Part shown: piece after piece, positions 1 through 10,100 of the stretch
Layout: each line of letters starts with the position of its first letter
Position numbering within the stretch: position 1 is the stretch's first letter
Origin: Merdimonas faecigallinarum
GTDB taxonomy: Bacteria > Bacillota > Clostridia > Lachnospirales > Lachnospiraceae
Assembly: GCA_019119285.1 (NCBI GenBank)
Contig: DWXJ01000067.1
Coordinates: 1 to 64,000 of the forward strand
DNA length: 64,000 nt
Reading direction: 5' to 3'
Notes under the pieces: generated by a model
The model's input: the letters and a program-made list of their open reading frames with translations, nothing else
Database searches by the model: none
What the model was told of the DNA's origin: nothing
Program-made: the position numbers and the translations under genes

Positions 1-283
1 TACAAAAGATAAATTATATCAGTCCGTCATGGATATTATTGTAAGAGCAAACCACGAAATGTTCGAGGAGGCGAAAGAAATGTGCGATGCATTAAGAGAA
101 TTATTTGCGGATGAATTTAAAGAAAACCGCCGGGAAGGATGTCAGGAAGGACTTCAAAAAGGAAGAAGCGAGATCAACCGCCTGATCCTGAAGCTATCAG
201 AACTGGGAAGAACAGATGATATCCTTAAGGCCGCGCAGGATCCTGTTTATCAGGAGCAGCTTTTAAAAGAACTACATTTGTAA
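1..283 (+). CDS. C-terminal part of a PD-(D/E)XK nuclease / Rpn-family-like protein (5' end outside window)
   Basis: The frame is open from the first bases of the window, so this is the 3' part of a longer gene. The visible ~93 residues are a charged helical tail: a NHEMFEEAKEMCDALRELFA segment, a Gly/Lys-rich QEGLQKGR stretch and a final helix. Tails of this kind close Rpn-family (recombination-promoting nuclease / putative transposase) proteins in Lachnospiraceae; the catalytic PD-(D/E)XK core would lie upstream and cannot be seen. The assignment therefore rests on the tail alone. The internal ATG at 29 is unlikely to be the true start because coding continues upstream without a stop. A terminator hairpin follows directly. 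Confidence 0.5.
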   Translation, partial: TKDKLYQSVMDIIVRANHEMFEEAKEMCDALRELFADEFKENRREGCQEGLQKGRSEINRLILKLSELGRTDDILKAAQDPVYQEQLLKELHL

Positions 284-288
284 AAAAG

Positions 289-325
289 CAACAGCCCGTT
301 CTATACAGAACAGGCTGTTCTTTTC
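289..325. terminator. Bidirectional intrinsic terminator
   Basis: AACAGCC (290-296) pairs with GGCTGTT (313-319), with further pairing inside, and a T-rich run follows on the plus strand and an A-rich run precedes it. It sits between two convergent genes and can serve both. Confidence 0.8.
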
Positions 326-328
326 TTT

Positions 329-1246
329 TTATCCCCACAGTTTTTCCGGATAAACCCCGTCTTCAATCAGCTTTGCAAAAGCAGCTTCCACAGCAGGCTT
401 ATCTTCTTTATAAGTAATTCCAAACCACTTATCCTGGGTTTCCAGCACCTTTACCTTTGCCTCTCCCTTCCGGATCAACTGATCTACGATCGTAGGCAAA
501 AGGTATTCTTTTTTCAGAGGATCACCGGAGTCATCCGCAAGGAATTCCCGGAATCCCTCTTCCAGATACTCAATAAATGCAGGTTCACCGGCCCACATAT
601 TCATGGAGACCCGTTCCTGCTCGGAAAACCACTTCTGTACCTCCGGATCATCGCAGACCAGACGTCCATCTGCGTCTCTTCCGATCCCTGTCGTCTCTAC
701 CACGTGCGTCAGCATATCATTCTCATCTGCTTTGCAGATCCCGCGGGTAACAGTCCCGTTTTCACTCAGTGTGTTTTTCAGTACAAAGCCGGCCATTCCC
801 ATACAGTACCTGGCGCCGCAGTCCTTTTCACGGATCAGGAAATCATGCAGCTTACGGAACGCTTCTTTTCCATAGTAGTCATCTGCATTGATAATGACAA
901 AAGGCTCTTTTACCACATCTTTACAGCAGAGAATCGCCTGTCCGGTTCCCCAGGGCTTTACGCGGCCTTCCGGAACCCGGAATCCTTCCGGGATATCGGA
1001 AAGTTCCTGGAACACATATTCTACTTCAATCTGTTCCCGGATGCGGTCTCCGATGGCTTCCTTAAACTCCTTTTCAATATCCTTGCGGATAATGAAAACG
1101 ACTTTATCAAATCCCGCCTCTTTTGCGTCATATATGGAATAATCCATGATGATCTCGCCGTGCTTCCCCATTTTTGCAAGCTGCTTGATCCCGCCGCCAT
1201 AACGGGAACCGATCCCGGCCGCCATGATAATCAGTGTTGTTTTCAT
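329..1246 (-). CDS. Nucleotidyltransferase family protein (NTP transferase domain)
   Basis: A 305-residue single-domain sugar-nucleotidyltransferase-like protein. The N-terminus carries the nucleotide-binding signature MAAGIGSRYGGG (residues 8-19), followed by a KQL segment like the Lys/Gln that contacts the sugar phosphate in RmlA/GalU folds. The metal-binding region is INADDYYG near residue 120. It lacks the left-handed beta-helix C-terminus of GlgC/GlmU. The family transfers an NMP to a phosphorylated sugar or related acceptor; the acceptor here cannot be predicted. An AGAGGA ribosome binding site precedes the ATG. It lies about 60 bp downstream of the HD-domain gene on the same strand. 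Confidence 0.85.
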   Translation of the reverse strand: MKTTLIIMAAGIGSRYGGGIKQLAKMGKHGEIIMDYSIYDAKEAGFDKVVFIIRKDIEKEFKEAIGDRIREQIEVEYVFQELSDIPEGFRVPEGRVKPWGTGQAILCCKDVVKEPFVIINADDYYGKEAFRKLHDFLIREKDCGARYCMGMAGFVLKNTLSENGTVTRGICKADENDMLTHVVETTGIGRDADGRLVCDDPEVQKWFSEQERVSMNMWAGEPAFIEYLEEGFREFLADDSGDPLKKEYLLPTIVDQLIRKGEAKVKVLETQDKWFGITYKEDKPAVEAAFAKLIEDGVYPEKLWG

Positions 1247-1304
1247 ACTATTTTCCTCTCACGATACATTACAGTAATATTGAGGTCAGATGACCCTGGC
1301 TGCA

Positions 1305-1868
1305 TTATAAGCCCAGAACATCGGCGATCGCGCCCATCTCCTCCAGTGCTACATCGATCAGGTCATCCAGGCTTAATCCTGTAAATTCAATTGCTTCCAT
1401 GTAATCCCGGTTTGCGCCCGCCGCAAAACGATGCTCATTGAACCGCTTCATTACAGATTTATGCTTTACGCTCGCGATCTTTTTATCCGGATAAATCTGT
1501 GCCACTGCTTTTACAAATCCACTCATCGGATCTGCTGCCAGAACAGCATACTGAAGTTTTGTCTTCGCCTTCACGCCGCTCTTGGGATTGTGGGCGCAGA
1601 TGGCGTCAAACAGCACCTTATCATCGATCCCTTCCTTTTTCAGGATCTCTACGGATGTCGGTCCGTGAGTGCTCATATCATTACGCCAGTCGCACTGCTC
1701 CTCATCCAGATCATGCAGAAGACCAACGATTCCCCAGTATTCCACCTCGTCGGGAGCCAGTCTCTTTGCCAGCCCTCGCATGATGGCTTCTACTGCATAG
1801 GAATGTGTGATATAATTCTCTCCCTGCATATATTTCATCAGTATCTCATGTGCCTGTTCACGGTTCAT
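1305..1868 (-). CDS. HD-domain metal-dependent hydrolase
   Basis: A 187-residue protein with the HD signature: a first His in YITHSYAVEA, the HD pair in GLLHDLD, a later His in THGP and a downstream Asp in VLAADPM. These ligate metal in HD phosphohydrolases; the substrate is unknown. I start it at the ATG at 1868 because AGGAGG lies 8 nt upstream; an in-frame ATG 15 codons earlier has no ribosome binding site. It precedes the nucleotidyltransferase gene on the same strand and could share its transcript. Confidence 0.85.
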   Translation of the reverse strand: MNREQAHEILMKYMQGENYITHSYAVEAIMRGLAKRLAPDEVEYWGIVGLLHDLDEEQCDWRNDMSTHGPTSVEILKKEGIDDKVLFDAICAHNPKSGVKAKTKLQYAVLAADPMSGFVKAVAQIYPDKKIASVKHKSVMKRFNEHRFAAGANRDYMEAIEFTGLSLDDLIDVALEEMGAIADVLGL

Positions 1869-1918
1869 TTCCAATGCCTCCTTTGTTCCTTTCGACTGCA
1901 CCCATTGTAACATAAAAG

Positions 1919-1952
1919 GAGCAGAAATTCTACAGATAGAATCTCTGCTCCC
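1919..1952 (-). terminator. Intrinsic terminator of the M24 peptidase gene
   Basis: GGAGCAGA pairs with TCTGCTCC, with more pairing towards the loop, followed on the minus strand by TTTTATG. It lies between the M24 peptidase stop and the HD gene start. Confidence 0.65.
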
Positions 1953-1985
1953 TGGATTTTTTGACGCGATTCCTTCAGGTAAGGA

Positions 1986-3071
1986 TTACTCTTCCGGAAC
2001 TACAATCAGATCTTTTGTAAAGTGGTTCAGAACTTCACATCCATCTTCTGTGATGATTACCAGGTCCTCAATACGAACACCGATATTCTCATCCGGCAGA
2101 TAGATACCAGGCTCAACAGAGAAGCACTGTCCTACCTGAATGATATCCTCATTTACAGAAGATACATCACCGAACTCATGGTCTTCCAGACCGATAGAGT
2201 GTCCGGTTCTGTGAGTGAAATACTGTCCGTATCCCTTCTCTTCGATGTAATTTCTTGCAGCCAGGTCTACATCACACATACGGTTGCCCGGTTTAGCGGC
2301 CTCAATACCGCGTCTGTTGGCTTCGCATACGATATCGTAGATCTCTCTTGCACGGTCGGAAACCTCGCCGATGAATACGGTTCTGGTCATATCAGATGCA
2401 TAGTTGTCCTTGAATGCTCCGATATCCAGGATAACGCAGTCGCCACGTTTTCCCTTGGAGTCATCTGTTACATGATGCGGGTCTGCAGCGCCGTGTCCAT
2501 ATGCTGTGATCGGATCAAAGGATACATCCTCGCATCCCAGTTCTTTGTAGATCTCGCGCATCTTGGCGTTCAGTTCTTTCTCTGTCAATCCCTTTACTAC
2601 CCAGGGAATGATCCGCTCCATAGCGATATCATTGATTCTGGAGGACTCTCTCATCAGTTCCTGCTCTTTTTCATCTTTGACCATACGGATATAGTCAACG
2701 ATCGGTGAACCGTTTACAAACTTGCTGCCTCCACCCAGTTCCTGCAGACGGATCAGGAATTTAGACGGCCAGGTTTTGTCGATTCCCATAACCTTATCTT
2801 TGTCCACATATCTGCTTAAAATCTCTACGCCGTCCTCAATATCATCATAGTAAATGATATCTACGCCAAGATCTGTCTCCTGCGGGAACAGTTTGTTGAT
2901 GATCATCTTGTGGTTTCCATTCACATTCAAGTACAGCGCCAGGAGTCTTTCTCCCGGGAAGATCCACTTTCCTGTCAGGTAGAAAATCGCTACCGGGTCG
3001 GATACGATCATCTGTGGAACGCCTTTTTCTTCCATTGACTTTAATACTCTTGATACTTTGTTCTGGTCCAT
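1986..3071 (-). CDS. M24 family metallopeptidase (Xaa-Pro peptidase-like)
   Basis: A 361-residue two-domain pita-bread-fold protein. An N-terminal creatinase-like domain (about residues 1-130) precedes the M24 domain. Metal ligands are visible: Asp in LDIGAF, Asp in YASDMTRT, His in THRTGHSIG, Glu in VEPGIY and Glu in GVRIEDL. Family members cleave an N-terminal residue ahead of proline in cytosolic peptides (PepP/PepQ type); the exact specificity cannot be read. It is preceded by a good ribosome binding site and followed by its own terminator, so it is probably monocistronic. Confidence 0.88.
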   Translation of the reverse strand: MDQNKVSRVLKSMEEKGVPQMIVSDPVAIFYLTGKWIFPGERLLALYLNVNGNHKMIINKLFPQETDLGVDIIYYDDIEDGVEILSRYVDKDKVMGIDKTWPSKFLIRLQELGGGSKFVNGSPIVDYIRMVKDEKEQELMRESSRINDIAMERIIPWVVKGLTEKELNAKMREIYKELGCEDVSFDPITAYGHGAADPHHVTDDSKGKRGDCVILDIGAFKDNYASDMTRTVFIGEVSDRAREIYDIVCEANRRGIEAAKPGNRMCDVDLAARNYIEEKGYGQYFTHRTGHSIGLEDHEFGDVSSVNEDIIQVGQCFSVEPGIYLPDENIGVRIEDLVIITEDGCEVLNHFTKDLIVVPEE

Positions 3072-3164
3072 TTTTTCCCCAACCTTTCTTAAATAGACGT
3101 GGAAAAGCGACCGCTTTCCCTGTCATTTTTTCCAAATTTATTATAGTCTTATCCTCAGAAAATG

Positions 3165-3362
3165 TCAATTTTTATCCTCCGGTTTCCGGAAACTGCATCC
3201 TGTACAGTCCGTACACCCACCGCAGCCGCAGCCGGGTCCCTGTTCTCTTCTTTTCTTCCATAATCTGCGCGCCGCAAAAAGCAAGGCCGCCACCAGGATC
3301 CCTCCCACTATGGCAGTGGAAAAGAGCCCCTCTGCGGCAAGTAGCGCCATCTCATATCTCAT
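3165..3362 (-). CDS. Small Cys-rich single-pass membrane protein (FeoB-associated type)
   Basis: A 65-residue protein with one membrane helix (about residues 14-33), a basic RRLWKKRR stretch, then a cysteine cluster GCGCGGCTDCTGC. This layout matches the FeoB-associated Cys-rich membrane protein family, but no feoAB genes are in the window, so a role in iron handling is not supported by context. The start at 3362 has AGGAG 5 nt upstream; an ATG five codons earlier has none. It lies between the rpoC terminator and the M24 peptidase. Confidence 0.6.
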   Translation of the reverse strand: MRYEMALLAAEGLFSTAIVGGILVAALLFAARRLWKKRREQGPGCGCGGCTDCTGCSFRKPEDKN

Positions 3363-3385
3363 ACTTACTCCTGTCATTTCATGCG

Positions 3386-3436
3386 AAAAACCCCGCAGGG
3401 AAGCCCGGGCTTTTGCTCCGTTCTTCCGCTGCGGGA
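3386..3436 (-). terminator. Terminator of the rpoBC transcript
   Basis: On the minus strand CCCGCAGCGGAAG pairs with CTTCCCTGCGGG, followed by GTTTTTCGC. It starts about 10 nt after the rpoC stop. Confidence 0.8.
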
Positions 3437-3444
3437 TCTCTTTT

Positions 3445-6400
3445 TTATTCTTCTGCTGTTACCAGTTCTTCTGCTTCCGGTTCTTCAGATGCTTCCGCAG
3501 CTGCTTCTTCCACAACTGCTTCTTCCACATCCTCTGTCATGCCGTCTTCCGGCATGTCTTCCATTTCACCGGTAAGAGACAGTTCCAGTTCTTCTTCCTC
3601 TTCCGGAACAATGCCTGTATCCAGTCGGATGTCACGGTATTTGTGCATTCCGGTACCAGCCGGGATGTGCTTACCAATGATGACATTTTCCTTCAGACCT
3701 ACCAGCGGATCGATCTTTCCTTTGATCGCAGCCTCGGTCAGAACCTTGGTTGTCTCCTGGAAGGACGCGGCAGACAGGAAGGAATTGGTTGCAAGAGATG
3801 CCTTGGTGATACCAAGCATGATCTGCTCTCCGGTTGCCGGAGTCTTCCCTTCTTTTTCCATCTCTTCGTTCACGTCCTCAAATACCAGACGGTCTACGTT
3901 GGTTCCCGGCAGGAATTCCGTGTCTCCCGCCTCTTCTACGCGGACTTTCTTCAGCATCTGACGCACGATCACCTCGATATGCTTATCGTTGATATCAACA
4001 CCCTGGAGACGGTATACACGCTGTACTTCCTGGATCATATAATCCTGTACGGCGCGAAGTCCTTTGATCTTCAGGATATCATGCGGATTAACGCTACCTT
4101 CGGTCAGCTCATCGCCAGCCTCAAGCTCTGCGCCGTCCTGGATCTTGATCCTGGATCCGTAGGGGATCAGGTAAGCCTTGGACTCTCCGGTCTCGTGATT
4201 GGTAACGATGATCTCGCGTCTCTTCTTGGTATCGTTGATCGTCGCAGTTCCTGCAAACTCTGTGATGATCGCAAGTCCCTTCGGCTTTCTGGCCTCAAAC
4301 AACTCTTCTACACGGGGAAGACCCTGTGTAATATCGTCTCCGGCCACACCACCGGTATGGAAGGTACGCATGGTAAGCTGTGTACCAGGCTCTCCGATGG
4401 ACTGTGCCGCGATGATGCCGACAGCCTCGCCCACCTGTACCGGCTCGCCGGTAGCCATGTTGGCGCCGTAGCACTTCGCACATACGCCTCTGTGGGAACG
4501 GCAGGTAAGGATGGTACGGATCTTGATCTTCTTAAGCGGCTCGCCGTTTTCATCCACACCTTTTTTGATGATCAGTTCGGCGCGCTTCGGTGTAACCATA
4601 TGGTTGGCTTTTACCAGAACATTTCCGTCGATGTCTTTAATATCCTCGCAGAGGTAACGTCCTGTAATACGCTCCTGCAGGCTTTCGATTTCTTCGTTTC
4701 CGTCCATGAATGCTCTCACATACATGCCCGGGATCTCCTGTCCTTCACCCACACAGTCCACATCATGGATGATCAGTTCCTGAGATACGTCTACCAGACG
4801 TCTGGTCAGATAACCAGAGTCGGCGGTACGAAGAGCCGTATCAGACAGACCCTTACGTGCGCCATGGGCAGACATGAAATACTCCAGTACGTCCAGACCT
4901 TCACGGAAGTTGGACTTGATCGGCAGCTCGATGTACGTCCGGTTGTATCGGCCATCAGACCACGCATACCGGCAAGCTGTTTGATCTGCTTGTCAGAACC
5001 ACGGGCTCCGGAATCTGCCATCATATAAATATTATTGTATTTGTCCAGACCGGAAAGCAGGGCCTCTGTCAGTTCGTCGTCGGTAGCCTTCCAGGTCTCT
5101 ACTACTTCTTTGTAACGCTCTTCCTCTGTAATGAGACCACGCTTAAAGTTCTTGGTGATCTTATCAACAGTATCCTGCGCTTTCTGGATCATCTCCGGCT
5201 TCTGCGGCGGAACGGTCATATCGGAAATCGATACGGTCATAGCCGCGCGGGTGGAGAACTTGTAACCAATGGATTTCACCGCATCCAGTACTTCTGCGGT
5301 AGCGGTAGATCCATGGGTATTGATAACCTTTTCCAGGATCTGTTTTAACTGTTTCTTTCCTACATGGAAATCAATCTCCAGCTTCAGCTCATTTCCTTCC
5401 TGTTCTCTGTCAACAAAGCCAAGATCCTGCGGAATGATCTCATTAAACAAGAATCTTCCCAGGGTAGACTCGATGATACCGCTCTTGACTGTACCATCCG
5501 GCATCTCCTTGCTTACCCGCACCTTGATCTTAGAGTGCAGGGTAATCGCCTGGTTCTCGTATGCCAGCAGCGCCTCATTCACGCTCTTGAAGGCTTTGCC
5601 CTCTCCTTTTACACCAGGTCTTTCCTGGGTCAGATAATAGATACCAAGTACCATATCCTGAGACGGAACGGCAACTGGTCCTCCATCGGAAGGCTTCAGA
5701 AGGTTGTTTGGCGACAGAAGGAGGAACCGGCATTCTGCCTGCGCCTCTACGGACAGCGGAAGATGAACCGCCATCTGGTCACCGTCAAAGTCCGCGTTGT
5801 ATGCGGTACATACCAGTGGATGCAGCTTAATGGCCTTGCCTTCTACCAGGATCGGCTCAAATGCCTGGATACCCAGTCTGTGCAGTGTAGGCGCACGGTT
5901 CAGCATCACCGGATGCTCTTTGATCACGTCTTCCAGAACATCCCATACCTGGGGTTCCAGACGCTCAACCATCTTTTTCGCATTCTTGATGTTATGGGCT
6001 GTTCCGTTCTGCACCAGCTCTTTCATAACAAAAGGCTTAAACAGCTCGATCGCCATTTCTTTGGGCAGACCGCACTGATAGATCTTCAGTTCCGGCCCTA
6101 CTACGATAACGGAACGTCCGGAATAATCCACACGCTTTCCAAGAAGGTTCTGACGGAAACGTCCGGATTTTCCTTTCAGCATGTCTGACAGGGATTTGAG
6201 CGCGCGGTTTCCGGGGCCTGTCACCGGACGGCCTCTGCGGCCGTTGTCGATCAGGGCGTCTACCGCCTCCTGCAGCATTCTCTTTTCATTTCTTACGATA
6301 ATGTCCGGCGCGCCCAGCTCAAGCAGGCGTTTCAGACGATTGTTTCTGTTAATGATCCGGCGGTACAGGTCATTAAGATCGCTGGTGGCAAAACGTCCGC

Positions 6401-7160
6401 CGTCCAGCTGTACCATCGGACGAAGATCCGGCGGGATGACCGGAATATTGGTAAGGATCATCCACTCCGGCTTGTTTCCGGATTCACGGAATGCTTCTAC
6501 CACTTCCAGACGCTTTACGATACGTGCGCGCTTCTGTCCTGTGGATCCCTTTAAGCCTTCCTGCAGTTCCTCGTAATCCTTATCCAGGTCGATCGCCTGT
6601 AAGAGCTCCTGGATCGCTTCCGCGCCCATGCCGACACGGAAGGTATTTCCCCAGTTCTCTCTTGCCTCCTGATATTCCTGTTCGGACAGAACCTGCTTAT
6701 ACTGAAGGTCGGTCTCTCCCTTATCCAGTACAATATAAGAAGCAAAATACAGTACCTTCTCCAGAGTCCGCGGGGACAGATCCAGGATCAGTCCCATACG
6801 GCTGGGGATTCCTTTAAAGTACCAGATGTGAGATACCGGAGCGGCCAGGGCAATATGTCCCATACGCTCACGGCGCACGCTGGATTTGGTAACTTCTACG
6901 CCGCAACGGTCGCAGACCACGCCTTTATAGCGGATCTTCTTGTATTTTCCGCAATGGCATTCCCAGTCTTTGCTGGGTCCGAAGATCCTTTCGCAGAACA
7001 GGCCATCTTTTTCCGGCTTCAGCGTTCTGTAGTTGATGGTCTCCGGCTTGGTAACCTCACCTCTGGACCATTCAAGGATCTTTTCAGGCGATGCCAAGCC
7101 GATCTTAATTGCATCAAACGTCATTGGCTGATAAGTTTGTTCTTTATTATTTTCTGGCAT
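3445..7160 (-). CDS. rpoC: DNA-directed RNA polymerase subunit beta' (frameshifted in this sequence)
   Basis: RpoC is the beta' subunit of RNA polymerase. The first part (7160 to about 4933) holds the N-terminal zinc site (CHCGKYKK...CDRCGVEV) and the catalytic magnesium loop NADFDGDQMAVH. The second part (start region to 3445) holds the second Cys cluster (CRSHRGVCAKCYG) and the trigger-loop/bridge region with GIIAAQSIGEPGTQLTMR. The two parts are in different frames: after MADTTGRT the reading needs one extra base to continue into IELPIKSNF, then MSAHGARKGL. With that base restored the protein is about 1238 residues, normal for the family. rpoC is essential, so a sequencing or assembly error is the likeliest cause. 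It lies 14 nt after rpoB. Confidence 0.95.
4932..4933 (-). other. rpoC: Apparent 1-nt deletion (frameshift) in rpoC
   Basis: Minus-strand codons read GGA CGT, then AC without a third base, then ATC GAG CTG CCG. Homologues have Gly-Arg-Thr-Ile-Glu-Leu-Pro here, so the third base of the Thr codon (about codon 743) is missing. I see no slippery heptamer that would suggest programmed frameshifting. Confidence 0.9.
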
Positions 7161-7174
7161 CCTGGCACTCCTTC

Positions 7175-10100
7175 CTATTCATCATCTGACAGATCATCAT
7201 ATGCAAAATCATCTGTTTCCTGGAATTCCATCTGGTAGTCGTCCTCTTCCGGCTCCTGATCCACATCCACCAGTTCTTCACCCTGGAATTCCTGCTCTGT
7301 ATAACCCTGTTCGCCAAGGTTATCCTCCTGACGATATTTCCTGTCTCCTTCGATCAGAGAACGGAAATCGGTTTCACCCATGTCTACCGTCTCCATGATC
7401 TCAACCTCTGTGTTGTCATCCCGAAGAACGCGCACATCCAGTCCCAGAGACTGCAGTTCCTTTAAGAGTACCTTGAAGGACTCCGGAATACCGGGCTCCG
7501 GAATGTTCTCGCCCTTGATGATCGCCTCGTAGGTCTTCACACGGCCGATCACATCATCGGACTTCACAGTCAGGATCTCCTGCAGAGTATAGGACGCGCC
7601 GTATGCTTCCAGCGCCCATACTTCCATCTCTCCGAAACGCTGTCCGCCGAACTGGGCTTTTCCTCCCAGAGGCTGCTGGGTAACCAGAGAGTATGGTCCG
7701 GTAGAACGTGCGTGGATCTTGTCGTCTACCAGGTGGTGCAGCTTCAGATAGTGCATGTGTCCGATGGTAACCGGGCTGTCAAAGAACTCGCCGGTCCGTC
7801 CGTCACGCAGGCGCACTTTTCCGTCTCTGGAGATTGGAACGCCCTTCCACAGTTTTCTGTGCTCACGGTTGTCAGACAGATACTGGAGCACTTCCGGAAG
7901 CAGCTCTTCTTTATGCTTAGCTTCAAACTCTTCCCAGCTTAAGTTTACATAATCGTTCGCCAGGTCAAGCGTATCCATAATATCGTTCTCATCTGCGCCG
8001 TCAAATACCGGTGTGGCAATGTTAAAACCAAGAGCCTTGGCAGCCAGAGACAGATGGATCTCCAGCACCTGTCCGATATTCATACGGGACGGTACGCCCA
8101 GAGGATTTAACACGATGTCCAGCGGACGTCCGTTTGGCAGGAAGGGCATATCCTCCACAGGAAGAACACGGGAAACGACACCCTTGTTACCGTGACGTCC
8201 TGCCATCTTATCACCCACAGAGATCTTTCTCTTCTGGGCAATGTAGATGCGGACAGCCTGATTTACGCCAGGTGACAGTTCATCACCGTTTGCTCTGGTA
8301 AATACCTTGGCGTCTACTACGATACCGTATTCTCCATGCGGTACTTTCAGAGAAGTATCTCTGACTTCACGTGCCTTTTCACCGAAAATAGCGCGGAGCA
8401 GACGCTCTTCTGCTGTCAGTTCGGTCTCTCCCTTCGGGGTTACCTTACCTACAAGGATATCTCCTGCGCGCACTTCTGCGCCGATGCGGATGATACCTCT
8501 CTCATCCAGGTTCTTCAGCGCATCATCGCCTACGCCCGGGATATCGCGGGTGATCTCTTCCGGCCCAAGCTTGGTATCGCGGGCCTCCGCCTCATATTCT
8601 TCAATGTGTACGGATGTGTAAACATCATCCTGTACCAGTCTTTCACTTAACAGTACCGCGTCCTCGTAGTTATAACCTTCCCAGGTCATAAATCCGATCA
8701 GCGGGTTCTTTCCAAGAGCCATCTCGCCGTTAGAGGTGGACGGGCCGTCAGCGATCACTTCGCCGGCCTCTACCCGGTCTCCCTTAAACACGACCGGTCT
8801 CTGGTTGTAGCAGTTGCTCTGGTTGCTGCGCATAAACTTAGTCAGCTTGTATTTCTTCAGATTGCCGTCATCCTGACGGATGGTGATCTCCGCGGAAGTA
8901 GAACGCTCTACTACACCGCCTTCTTCAGCCACTACGCACACGCCGGAGTCTACCGCCGCTTTTTCTTCCATACCTGTTCCCACGACCGGAGCTTCTGTCA
9001 TCAGAAGCGGAACAGCCTGGCGCTGCATGTTGGATCCCATCAGCGCACGGTTGGCGTCGTCGTTCTGCAGGAACGGAATCAGAGCTGTCGCAACAGAGAA
9101 CACCATTTTCGGAGATACGTCCATATAATCGAACATGCTTCTTTCGTACTCCTGAGTCTCCTCACGGTAACGACCGGATACATTTTTATGCACAAAATGT
9201 CCTTCCGCATCCAGAGGCGTATTCGCCTGTGCCACATGGTAATTGTCTTCTTCATCTGCTGTCATGTAAACAACTTCATCGGTTACGCGCGGATTGGACG
9301 GATCAGACTTGTCGACCTTGCGGTACGGCGCCTCTACAAATCCGTACTGGTTGATCCTTGCATAGCATGCCAGAGAGTTGATCAGACCGATGTTCGGTCC
9401 TTCAGGCGTCTCGATCGGGCACATTCTTCCGTAATGGGAATAATGTACGTCACGCACCTCGAATCCGGCGCGGTCTCTGGAAAGACCTCCCGGTCCCAGG
9501 GCGGAGAGACGTCTCTTGTGTGTCAGCTCTCCAAGCGGGTTGTTCTGGTCCATAAACTGGGACAGCTGGGAAGATCCGAAGAACTCCTTCACAGCCGCTG
9601 TCACCGGTTTGATATTGATCAGGGACTGGGGAGAAATTCCCTCCAGATCCTGTGTGGTCATACGCTCACGTACCACTCTTTCCAGTCTGGACAGACCGAT
9701 CCGGTACTGATTCTGCAGAAGTTCTCCTACAGAACGGATCCGGCGGTTGCCCAGGTGGTCGATGTCGTCATCATTGCCCAGGCCATACTCCAGATGGATG
9801 TTATAGTTAATGGAAGCAAGAATATCTTCCTTTGTAATATGCTTCGGGATCAGATCATGGATATCTCTGCGGATGGCGCTCTTAAGCTCCTCAACATCCC
9901 CTGCCGTCTCCTCCAGGATGCCGGCCAGCACCGGATAGTATACCAGTTCTGTCACGCCCACTTCCTTGGGATCTACGTCCACGATGGAAGTAATGTCCAC
10001 CATCATATTGGAAAGAACCTTGATATTTCTCTCCTCATCCGGACGCGCGATCCATACATAAGGAACCGCTGCATTCTGGATCTGGTCTGCCAGTTCTCTG

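Noticed and set aside
4806..5000. Programmed ribosomal frameshifting in rpoC
   Set aside because: No slippery heptamer or downstream structure at the right place, and no precedent for rpoC; a missing base explains it better.
3310..5028. A 572-codon open frame on the plus strand
   Set aside because: It lies antisense to rpoC, has no ribosome binding site and no recognisable domain; it results from codon bias in the real gene.
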